DNA of 64,000 nt from an uncultured Latescibacterota bacterium. Its GTDB lineage: Bacteria; Latescibacterota; UBA2968. Under the pieces are notes generated by a model. That model saw only the letters and a list, made by a program, of their open reading frames with translations, was not told the DNA's origin and made no database searches. Made by a program: the position numbers and the translations under genes. The stretch lies in the NCBI GenBank assembly GCA_958295785.1, contig OY282377.1, positions 3,660,896 to 3,724,895 on the forward strand, in the 5' to 3' direction. Numbering within the stretch: the first letter of the stretch is position 1; every line of letters begins with the position of its first letter. Below, one piece after another: positions 33,907 to 40,450 of the stretch.

Positions 33907-34032
33907 AGAAGCTGTTTTAATATTATCGGGACCTAATCCTCCGCTACGCGCTCCGCTCGTTGTAGGCTATGCCTGTGCCTACGAGAAAAGATGGCAGAAC
34001 ATCGTTCATATTTTGGTCTTAAAACAGCTTCT
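33907..34032. mobile_element. MITE-like element with 14-bp perfect terminal inverted repeats
   Basis: AGAAGCTGTTTTAA at 33907-33920 is exactly reversed at 34019-34032. The 13-bp GAAGCTGTTTTAA version is flanked by TAA on both sides (33905-33907 and 34032-34034), consistent with a 3-bp target duplication. No ORF inside; the 126 bp lie between cysO and the second cysteine synthase gene. A second, partial end is at 36876-36901. Confidence 0.75.
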
Positions 34033-34057
34033 AAGGCTATCACATTTCGGATTTGAT

Positions 34058-34978
34058 ATGGATGGCGCGAAAGTTGGACACACGGTTCTGGACTTGGTGG
34101 GCAACACGCCGATGGTACAACTCAACCGGGTGGGGCCCGCACATGGCGCGCGGATTTGGGCGAAATTGGAGTTTTTCAACCCGGCGGGCAGCGTCAAAGA
34201 CCGCACGGCATTGGCGATGGTCGAAGCCGCAGAAAAAAATGGTCATCTCAAACCTGGGATGACCATTGTGGAACCCACCAGCGGCAACACGGGCATTGGC
34301 CTTGCCATGGTGGCGGCGATCAAAAAATACCGCCTGATCATCACCATGCCCGAAGGCGTCAGCGATGAACGCACCCGATTGCTCAAAGCGTATGGCGCCG
34401 AAGTCGTGCTCACGCCCGCCCGCGACGGGATGCGCGGCGCCATTGAAAAAGCGTGGACATTCAAAGACAAAAAGTGCTTCATCCCGATGCAATTTGAAAA
34501 CCCCGCCAATCCCGAGATTCATCGGCAGACCACGGCCCGCGAGATCATCGCACAACTCAAGGGCGTGCCCGATGCGTTTGTCGCAGGCGTGGGCACCGGA
34601 GGCACCGTGACCGGCGTGGGCGAGCCCTTTAAGCAAGCGCGATCAGATGTGGTGGTCGTCGGCGTGGAGCCAGAAGATTCTGCCGTGCTATCGGGCGGCG
34701 AACCCGGCCCTACGGAGATCGATGGCTTGGGCGCGGGCATGATCCCAGACGTGCTGAACACCGAAATCCTGGATCGCGTGATCGCCGTATCCAATTCCGA
34801 TGCGCGCAAAATGTCCAGGCGATTGGCACGCGAAGAAGGCTTGCTCGTGGGGATTTCCTCGGGCGCCGCTGTCCATGCAGCCGTTGCTGTCGCCTCCGAA
34901 ATGACCCCGCAACAGAGGGTCGCAACCGTATTGTGCGACACGGGCGAACGCTATTTGGGCACGTTTTTATTTGGGTGA
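34058..34978 (+). CDS. Cysteine synthase (O-acetylserine sulfhydrylase type)
   Basis: A 306-residue PLP enzyme: VLDLVGNTPMVQLNRVG, PLP lysine in FFNPAGSVKDRTALAM, EPTSGNTGIGLAMVAAIKKY, the GVGTGGTVTGVG phosphate loop, and the closing GISSGAAVHAA and CDTGERYLGT. These match CysK more closely than the paralogue at 31923, which has NPGGS and GTSGT. It makes cysteine from O-acetylserine and sulfide, completing the pathway begun by cysH. The ATG at 34058 is preferred over a longer TTG-started frame that would begin inside the MITE-like element. No strong Shine-Dalgarno is seen. Confidence 0.93.
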   Translation: MDGAKVGHTVLDLVGNTPMVQLNRVGPAHGARIWAKLEFFNPAGSVKDRTALAMVEAAEKNGHLKPGMTIVEPTSGNTGIGLAMVAAIKKYRLIITMPEGVSDERTRLLKAYGAEVVLTPARDGMRGAIEKAWTFKDKKCFIPMQFENPANPEIHRQTTAREIIAQLKGVPDAFVAGVGTGGTVTGVGEPFKQARSDVVVVGVEPEDSAVLSGGEPGPTEIDGLGAGMIPDVLNTEILDRVIAVSNSDARKMSRRLAREEGLLVGISSGAAVHAAVAVASEMTPQQRVATVLCDTGERYLGTFLFG

Positions 34979-35052
34979 GAGGGGCGGCAGATCTTGTTTT
35001 TCTGACCCCTGACCACTTGGTGGTCGTGTATTCTGGCGTGCGATAGCGACGC

Positions 35053-35096
35053 AAAAAACCCGGCATCTCTTTGAGATCGCCGGGCCTTTTTATTTT
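35053..35096. terminator. Bidirectional terminator between cysteine synthase and rpsT
   Basis: AAAAAACCCGGCATCTC and GAGATCGCCGGGCCTTTTT form a hairpin with A/T runs on both sides, ending the convergent transcripts. Confidence 0.82.
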
Positions 35097-35111
35097 GGTG
35101 AGGTGATGTTG

Positions 35112-35369
35112 TTATGCCTCGAGTGCAGCGACGTGGTTCATGATTCTCGATTTGTATCGGGCCGCCGCATTGAGGTGAATAACGCCTTTTTGGGCCGTTT
35201 TATCAATAATGGACTGCGTGCGATTGATCTGTGCTTCGGCTTCTTCTTTGCTGGTTGTCGCCAACATTTTTTTTAGAGAAGATCGCAACAATGAGCGCGT
35301 ACTTTTGTTGCGAAGCCTGGCTCTTTGGGCCTGGCGCATGCGTTTTTTTGAAGATGCCAGTTTGGGCAA
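35112..35369 (-). CDS. rpsT: 30S ribosomal protein S20
   Basis: An 85-residue, very basic protein of the small ribosomal subunit that binds the 5' domain of 16S rRNA. It reads PKLASSKKRMRQAQRARLRNKS near the start and ends GVIHLNAAARYKSRIMNHV AALEA in the usual S20 manner. The TTG start at 35369 is fixed by AAGGAGG 8 bases upstream and by family length; a TTG start of S20 is also known in E. coli. Upstream frame continues open but has no family similarity. Confidence 0.95.
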   Translation of the reverse strand: MPKLASSKKRMRQAQRARLRNKSTRSLLRSSLKKMLATTSKEEAEAQINRTQSIIDKTAQKGVIHLNAAARYKSRIMNHVAALEA

Positions 35370-35410
35370 GGGATTCACCTCCTTCGGGATTGTTGAGATT
35401 TGGAGCGTAC

Positions 35411-35439
35411 AATCTAACAATTCACGGGCATTTGCACAA
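35411..35439 (-). promoter_or_regulatory. Possible rpsT promoter
   Basis: Minus strand: TTGTGC (35434-35439), 17-base spacer ending in TGT, and TAGATT (35411-35416), i.e. a weak -35 with an extended -10. The leader would be about 35 bases. Confidence 0.35.
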
Positions 35440-35515
35440 CCCATTTTTCGCATTTTGAGGATCGCAACCCGCCACCGCAAACGCCCTCTTTTGTGATCAG
35501 GCGACTCGTCATCCT

Positions 35516-36823
35516 TCACGCCTTCAAAAACAACTCGACCACGGGAACTGTCACCGCGGGTTTTTGCACGGGCAATTCCAAGGTCAGGGTGTTATGGGCA
35601 AGGCTGCTGTCTCCGGTGTGCCCGGCGCGCGGTTTGTGAAATCGCACTTCTGACGCGTCGTTCAACAACTGCGCGTATTCTACCTTGTCGGCGAATCCGT
35701 CCAAATGCAGATGCCGAAACGGCCATGTAAAGATGTGGACATACAGCCGATGGGTCTCGGCATTGTAGGTCAAGCGGCAATCCTCGGGCGTTTGAAAACC
35801 CGCGGGCGCGGGCGAACACCCGTAAATGGATCGGCTGTGCCATTTCATCCACTCGCCGATGCCGCTGAGGCAATGCAGCGCGCGATCATCAAACGCTCCG
35901 CGCCCGGTCGGCCCGACATTGAGCAGCAAATTGCCCCCGCGGCTCACTGTGCCGATCAGCATTTGCACGAGTTGCTCAACGCTCTTCCAACTCGTCTCAT
36001 CGCGGTGATAGCCCCACGATCCCGAAAAAGTCTGGCACGTTTCCCACAGCACGCGCTCGCCCTGATACGTCACCCACTCGCGGGGCATAAACTGCTCGGG
36101 CGTGCGGTAGTCCCATCCGCCTTCCACATCGTCCAAATCCAGCCGATCATTGATCACGATGCCCGGCTGCAATTCGCGCGTCATCCGCATCAATTCCGTG
36201 CTGTGCCAATCGTCTCGGCCCTTGCCGTCAAACCCCTCGGGCCTGCCCCTGGCGCCGGGCGGATAGCTAAAATCGTAAAACATCATATCCACTTGGCCGT
36301 ATTCGGTCAGCAATTCGCGCACCTGACCGCGCAAATACGCCGCGTATTTGGCCTGATCGCGCGATTTGTTCAACTCGTCCTTATCGGGATGATTCCGCAT
36401 GGCGTGAATCGCGTCGATCCTGAAATGCGGATGGTGCCAATCGATCAGCGAGTGGTAAAAACCGACCTTCAACCCCCGCGACCGAAACGCATTCACCATC
36501 GGCTTCAACAAGTCCCTGCGCGTCGGCGTGTTGGTCGCCTTGTAATCCGTCAACTTGGAATCCCACAGCGCGAACCCCTCGTGGTGCTTGGTCGTCACGC
36601 AAAAATACTTCATCCCCGCCTGGGCTGCGGCATCTGCCCAGGCTTCGGGGTCGTACAAATCCGGGTCAAAGTACTTCAAATACCGGTCGTACTGCGCGTC
36701 TGGAATTTCCTCCCGTTGCTTCACCCACTCGTGGCGGGCGGGCAATGCGTACAGGCCCCAGTGGATGAACAATCCAAATCGGTCGTGCGTGAACCAACTC
36801 GTATCGCCTTGCAAATCTGACAT
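35516..36823 (-). CDS. GH29 alpha-L-fucosidase
   Basis: A 435-residue glycoside hydrolase that removes alpha-L-fucose. GH29 features: DRFGLFIHWGLYALPARHEW, GMKYFCVTTKHHEGFALWDS, SRGLKVGFYHSLIDWHHP, and the nucleophile Asp in VDMMFYDFSYP; later WETCQTFSGSWGYHRDE and LLLNVGPTGRGAFDD. No signal peptide, so cytoplasmic. The ATG at 36823 follows AAAGGAG by 6 bases. It shares orientation with an aldo-keto reductase upstream and may belong to a sugar-degrading set; separation of about 107 bases containing a MITE-like end argues against a tight operon. Confidence 0.93.
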   Translation of the reverse strand: MSDLQGDTSWFTHDRFGLFIHWGLYALPARHEWVKQREEIPDAQYDRYLKYFDPDLYDPEAWADAAAQAGMKYFCVTTKHHEGFALWDSKLTDYKATNTPTRRDLLKPMVNAFRSRGLKVGFYHSLIDWHHPHFRIDAIHAMRNHPDKDELNKSRDQAKYAAYLRGQVRELLTEYGQVDMMFYDFSYPPGARGRPEGFDGKGRDDWHSTELMRMTRELQPGIVINDRLDLDDVEGGWDYRTPEQFMPREWVTYQGERVLWETCQTFSGSWGYHRDETSWKSVEQLVQMLIGTVSRGGNLLLNVGPTGRGAFDDRALHCLSGIGEWMKWHSRSIYGCSPAPAGFQTPEDCRLTYNAETHRLYVHIFTWPFRHLHLDGFADKVEYAQLLNDASEVRFHKPRAGHTGDSSLAHNTLTLELPVQKPAVTVPVVELFLKA

Positions 36824-36875
36824 GTGTTCTCCTTTGCGTTGGGTGGGTTTGGGGATCAAAACTCAAGGGGAGGGG

Positions 36876-36901
36876 TCATATTTTGGGCTTAAAACAGCTG
36901 C
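36876..36901. repeat. Single MITE-like end fragment
   Basis: TCATATTTTGGGCTTAAAAC and the following AGCTGC nearly match the right end of the element at 33907-34032 (TCATATTTTGGTCTTAAAAC). No matching left end nearby. Confidence 0.7.
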
Positions 36902-36929
36902 GTTCATCCATGTTCTTATGGGGTTGCAT

Positions 36930-37856
36930 TTACCCGAGAATGTTGTCGATTTCTGCCATTTCCGCGTCCGTGAGGTGCCAGCCGACTGTTGCGGCATTTT
37001 CAGTGACTTGCTCGGGGTTGGTGGCCCCGGCGATCACAGAGCACACACAGGGGTTGGCGAGGAGCCAGGCAAACGCCAAGTCGAGAACGGTATGGCCGCG
37101 TTCACGGGCGAATTTTTCCAGGGCTTCGAGAATGTCAAAATTTTTATTCGTGAACATGCCGCGGTCCCCTTTTGACAAACGCGCGCCTTCGGGCGGGGGT
37201 TCATTTCGGCGGTACTTGCCCGTGAGAAAGCCGCTGCCCAAGGGGAAATAGGGCAAGATGCCAATGCCATAACGCTTGCAAAAAGGCACGAGTTCGGCCT
37301 CGATTTCCCGGTCGAGCATGCTGTAGCGGGGTTGCACTGTTGAAAATGCCATCGAGTTTTTCGCGCGAGAAGTCCACAGGGCTTCGCAGACTTCCCACGC
37401 CATAAAGTTGGAGCAGCCGATATAGCGCACTTTGCCTTGGGACACGAGTTGGTCAAGGGTGTGCAGGGTTTCCTCAATGGGCGTATTGGGGTCGGTCTGG
37501 TGAATCTGGTAGAGATCGATATAATCCGTGTTGAGGCGTTTGAGGCTGTCTTCGATTTGCGCGAGAATATGGTGGCGCGAGTTGCCGCGCATATTGGGGC
37601 CATCGCCCATGGCCATCGACACTTTGGTCGCCAAAATGAACGCATCGCGCTTGCCCTTGATCGCCTGCCCAATATAGGTCTCGGACAGGGAGTCGCCGTA
37701 AATATTGGCCGTGTCGATAAACGCAATGCCTTCGTCGAGTGCCCGATTCATCACGCGGGCCGTGCCTTTGGCATCGACTCGGCGACCAAAATTGTTGGTG
37801 CCCAAGCCAATCGCCGAGACCTGAAGCCCCGCATTGCCGAGTTGCCGATATTCCAT
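36930..37856 (-). CDS. Aldo/keto reductase
   Basis: A 308-residue NAD(P)H-dependent TIM-barrel oxidoreductase. The catalytic tetrad is visible: D48 and Y53 (FIDTANIYGDSLSE), K78 (LATKVS) and the His in DLYQIHQTDP. Cofactor-binding segment: SVIAGATNPEQVTENA. Of the AKR subgroups it is closest in pattern to the YghZ/Kv-beta-like or tas-like enzymes (QPRYSMLDREIEAELVPFC). Start ATG at 37856 is the family start (MEYRQLGNAGLQVSAIGLGT). Substrate unknown; the fucosidase downstream hints at a sugar aldehyde. Confidence 0.93.
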   Translation of the reverse strand: MEYRQLGNAGLQVSAIGLGTNNFGRRVDAKGTARVMNRALDEGIAFIDTANIYGDSLSETYIGQAIKGKRDAFILATKVSMAMGDGPNMRGNSRHHILAQIEDSLKRLNTDYIDLYQIHQTDPNTPIEETLHTLDQLVSQGKVRYIGCSNFMAWEVCEALWTSRAKNSMAFSTVQPRYSMLDREIEAELVPFCKRYGIGILPYFPLGSGFLTGKYRRNEPPPEGARLSKGDRGMFTNKNFDILEALEKFARERGHTVLDLAFAWLLANPCVCSVIAGATNPEQVTENAATVGWHLTDAEMAEIDNILG

Positions 37857-37895
37857 ATTGAAACTCCTCGAAAAAAAATATCACCCGATGTAATA

Positions 37896-38681
37896 CTAAA
37901 AGGAATAAGATACAGAGAGGGGCAAGGAGGGATGAGAGCGGGTAAAGGTGAGGCGGTCTAAGGGGATGGCGTGCCAAGTATCGTGACTGGCGAGTCTGCC
38001 GATCATGCCGCCGATGCCGGCGCCGATCAAAGAAAAAACAACGGTTTCCGGATTGAAAACAATATTGGCAACGGCTGACCAGCCGGTTTCGGTGCTGTTG
38101 TCTAAATCGGAGGAGGAAAAGATGACCCCAATGCCAAAACCCGTGACCAGCCCGGCTTTGAATCCCTTTTTGGTATGGGATGTTTTGCCCAAGAGAATCG
38201 ACATGTGACCGAGTTCGGAAGTGGTCAGGGTTTTGTGCTCATCGCGCTTGTATGGGGTTGCGACGACGAGACACGAGTCCGTGACACTGGCAATAATACC
38301 CGCGAACCTGCTATCTGTATCCAACGTGCCAATCGCGGCGCGATGTCCAATGGCGACCCCGGTTCGGGTCAAAAACCGGCGCGCTTGGGGGTTGAACTGC
38401 ACCGCGATTTTTTTTGTGTTTTTCACGCGCAGGCGATCAATTGACTGGTAGATGATGCGCTGTCTGTGGGGCAACTGCTTTGTGACGAGGGTGACAGCAT
38501 ACCCCTGCGTGCGGTTGATATAGCCTCGAAATCGCCTTTTTTGCCCGCCGACAAAATGCGTGCCCTCGACATACGTGCCAATGTCGAGGGTTCTGATTTT
38601 TTTTTGCACCTCACTGGCAGAACCCTGCGTACAAAGCTGTACCGACAGGAACATCAGGAGGCATGAGACTTTTGGTATCAA
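37896..38681 (-). CDS. Secreted protein of unknown function
   Basis: Not recognised. From a TTG at 38681 the product (261 residues) starts with a plausible signal peptide (LIPKVSCLLMFLSVQLCTQGSA), then a beta-rich basic region (GTHFVGGQKRRFRGYINRT) and two glycine-rich hydrophobic segments near the C-terminus (GLVTGFGIGVIF; FSLIGAGIGGMIGRLA). It ends in SVSYSF with a terminal Phe, as in some outer-membrane proteins. An ATG at 38654 inside the signal segment is the alternative start; neither has a good Shine-Dalgarno. Confidence 0.6.
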   Translation of the reverse strand: MIPKVSCLLMFLSVQLCTQGSASEVQKKIRTLDIGTYVEGTHFVGGQKRRFRGYINRTQGYAVTLVTKQLPHRQRIIYQSIDRLRVKNTKKIAVQFNPQARRFLTRTGVAIGHRAAIGTLDTDSRFAGIIASVTDSCLVVATPYKRDEHKTLTTSELGHMSILLGKTSHTKKGFKAGLVTGFGIGVIFSSSDLDNSTETGWSAVANIVFNPETVVFSLIGAGIGGMIGRLASHDTWHAIPLDRLTFTRSHPSLPLSVSYSF

Positions 38682-38742
38682 ACGGGAGTTAAAAAGAAAA
38701 AAAGAGAGGGGCAAGAGATGCGGTCCGTGAGAGGAAGAGGCG

Positions 38743-39105
38743 TTACGGCTTGTCTTCGGGTGGAATATAGCGGTTGGCGAGTTCGACGTAGTCCTCGCGG
38801 ATCGGCGAGAAGATGTCGAGGGCCACACACGGGCCGTCTATGGCTTCGGCGCGGTGGGGCACATGCGCGGGAATGAGAAAGGCTTCGCCGGATGCAACCG
38901 TGCGGGTCTCGCCGCCAATGGTGAATTTCATCGCGCCCTCGAGCATCACGCCCCCTTGCTCGTGGGGGTGGCTGTGCATGGGCACGACAGCACCCGCGTC
39001 AAATTCAACGCGCGAGAGCATTAGGTTTTTGCCATAAGGCGTTCGAATACGCACGCCGGGCGCGACTTCGTTGGCGGGATAGGTGTCCCAATCAATAAAT
39101 GACAT
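38743..39105 (-). CDS. Cupin-domain protein
   Basis: A 120-residue single cupin barrel. Metal-binding motif 1 reads VPMHSHPHEQGGVMLEGAM (HxH...E) and motif 2 GEAFLIPAHVPHRAEA (final His). Such small cupins bind a metal and act as sugar isomerases, dioxygenases or sensors; role here unknown. It follows coxG on the same strand by about 33 bases, so it may be part of the cox-like operon. Upstream start codons exist, but SFIDWDTYPANEV after the ATG at 39105 looks like the domain start. Confidence 0.85.
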   Translation of the reverse strand: MSFIDWDTYPANEVAPGVRIRTPYGKNLMLSRVEFDAGAVVPMHSHPHEQGGVMLEGAMKFTIGGETRTVASGEAFLIPAHVPHRAEAIDGPCVALDIFSPIREDYVELANRYIPPEDKP

Positions 39106-39138
39106 GGGGCGATGCCTTTGAAAAGTGGGCAACGGGGA

Positions 39139-39582
39139 TTAAGGGGCCGCACGCGCTTCGGCGTCAATGGCGGAAAAGAGTTGGCGGGTCATCAATCGGG
39201 CCGCGCTGGCGTGCAAGCGTTGGCCCACTGCGGCGAGCGGGCCGCCGATTTGCACATCGCCGTCAAAGGTCACTTGCGTGCCCTCGCCTTCAGAGGTCAG
39301 CGCGACGCCCCCTTGGCCTTTGACAAACCCCGTCGTGCCTTTGATATCGACCGACATGGTATAGCGTTCGGGGGGATGGAGGTCGGAGAGCACCACGCGG
39401 CCCGCGTACTTCCCGCGAATAGGGCCAATGCCCGCCGAGACGCCGATGGTGTAAACGCCATCGCCTACCTGCTCGAGCGTTTCGCAGCCGGGCATACAGC
39501 GGGCGAGCACTTCGGGATCGGTCAGCAGGTCAAATGCGCGGTCGGGAATCGCGCCGACGCTGTGTGTGCCGGTGAATTTCAA
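39139..39582 (-). CDS. coxG: CoxG-type SRPBCC protein (CO dehydrogenase subunit G family)
   Basis: A 147-residue START/Bet v1-fold protein: KFTGTHSVGAIPDRAFDLL, TDPEVLARCMPGCETLEQVG, and GKYAGRVVLSDLHPPERY, then GQGGVALTSEGEGTQVTF. In Oligotropha CoxG recruits CO dehydrogenase to the membrane and homologues can carry quinones. The TTG at 39582 is the start: AAGGAGG lies 4-5 bases upstream and family members begin M-K-F-x-G. The product lacks the long C-terminal membrane tail of some CoxG proteins. It lies 10 bases after coxM. Confidence 0.9.
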   Translation of the reverse strand: MKFTGTHSVGAIPDRAFDLLTDPEVLARCMPGCETLEQVGDGVYTIGVSAGIGPIRGKYAGRVVLSDLHPPERYTMSVDIKGTTGFVKGQGGVALTSEGEGTQVTFDGDVQIGGPLAAVGQRLHASAARLMTRQLFSAIDAEARAAP

Positions 39583-39592
39583 GGCCCCTCCT

Positions 39593-40450
39593 TCAGGTTG
39601 CCCGTTCAAATGCCCGAGTCAATGCCCGCTGTGCGAACACGCGGGCCAAATGGGCGCGATAGTCGGCGGAAGCGTGGTGGTCTTCCTGAAATTCTTCCAC
39701 GCCATCGGCGGCATGGGCAGCGGCCTCGGCGATGGCATCTAGACCTCGGCCTCGAAGCGCGTCTTCAACCGCATGGGCGCGATACGCAACAGACGCAACG
39801 CCGGTGACCCCCACCGCTACGGAAGCGCAATTCCCCGCGCTGTCGAGCGCGACTTGAGCCGCAACGCCCGCAAGGGCAAAACCGGATGCGGATTGTCGCA
39901 TTTTGACGTACGCGCCGCCCGAGTTTTCAGGCGGGGTGGCAATGCGAATGCGCGTGAGAACTTCGCCGGCTTGCAATGCGGTGGTGAACAGGCCGACAAA
40001 AAAATCAGAAGCCGCAACCGCGCGTTCACCGCTTGGCCCGGCAATGTCGAATTGTGCATTGAGGGCGAGCATGGCCGCGGGCCAATCCGCCGCTGGGTCC
40101 GCATGGGCGATGCTGCCGCCCACAGTGCCCCGATTGCGAACTTGCACGTCGCCGATTTCCGATGCGGTTTCGGGCAAGAGCCGGCATTTGCCCGGCAACA
40201 GGCGATGGCTTTCAACCGCGTAGTGCGTCGCCAACGCGCCGATAGTGATGGTCTCGTGGCCCGCAGTCACTTTTTTCAACCCGCCAATGCCGCCCAAGTC
40301 AATGACGACCGCAGGCGCGGCAAAACGCAATTTCATCAGCGGAATCAGGCTGTGACCGCCGGCCAACACGCTGGCGTCATCGCCGTGTTCCCGCACCAGA
40401 CGCATCGCTTTTTGCAGGGTTTTGGGTGCGTGGTAATCAAAGGGAATCAT
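39593..40450 (-). CDS. coxM: Molybdenum hydroxylase FAD-binding (medium) subunit
   Basis: A 285-residue FAD subunit of an xanthine oxidase-family enzyme. IPFDYHAPKTLQKAMRLV, the FAD motif VLAGGHSLIPLMKLR, and QVRNRGTVGGSIAHADPAAD (second FAD motif), with a CO_deh_flav C-terminal part. The ATG at 40450 has GGAG 7 bases upstream and overlaps the end of the large-subunit gene by 14 bases. It passes electrons between the [2Fe-2S] small subunit and the acceptor. Confidence 0.93.
   Translation of the reverse strand: MIPFDYHAPKTLQKAMRLVREHGDDASVLAGGHSLIPLMKLRFAAPAVVIDLGGIGGLKKVTAGHETITIGALATHYAVESHRLLPGKCRLLPETASEIGDVQVRNRGTVGGSIAHADPAADWPAAMLALNAQFDIAGPSGERAVAASDFFVGLFTTALQAGEVLTRIRIATPPENSGGAYVKMRQSASGFALAGVAAQVALDSAGNCASVAVGVTGVASVAYRAHAVEDALRGRGLDAIAEAAAHAADGVEEFQEDHHASADYRAHLARVFAQRALTRAFERAT

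Noticed and set aside
35705-36820. 371-codon plus-strand frame
   Set aside because: Antisense to the GH29 fucosidase gene, which has catalytic motifs and a Shine-Dalgarno.
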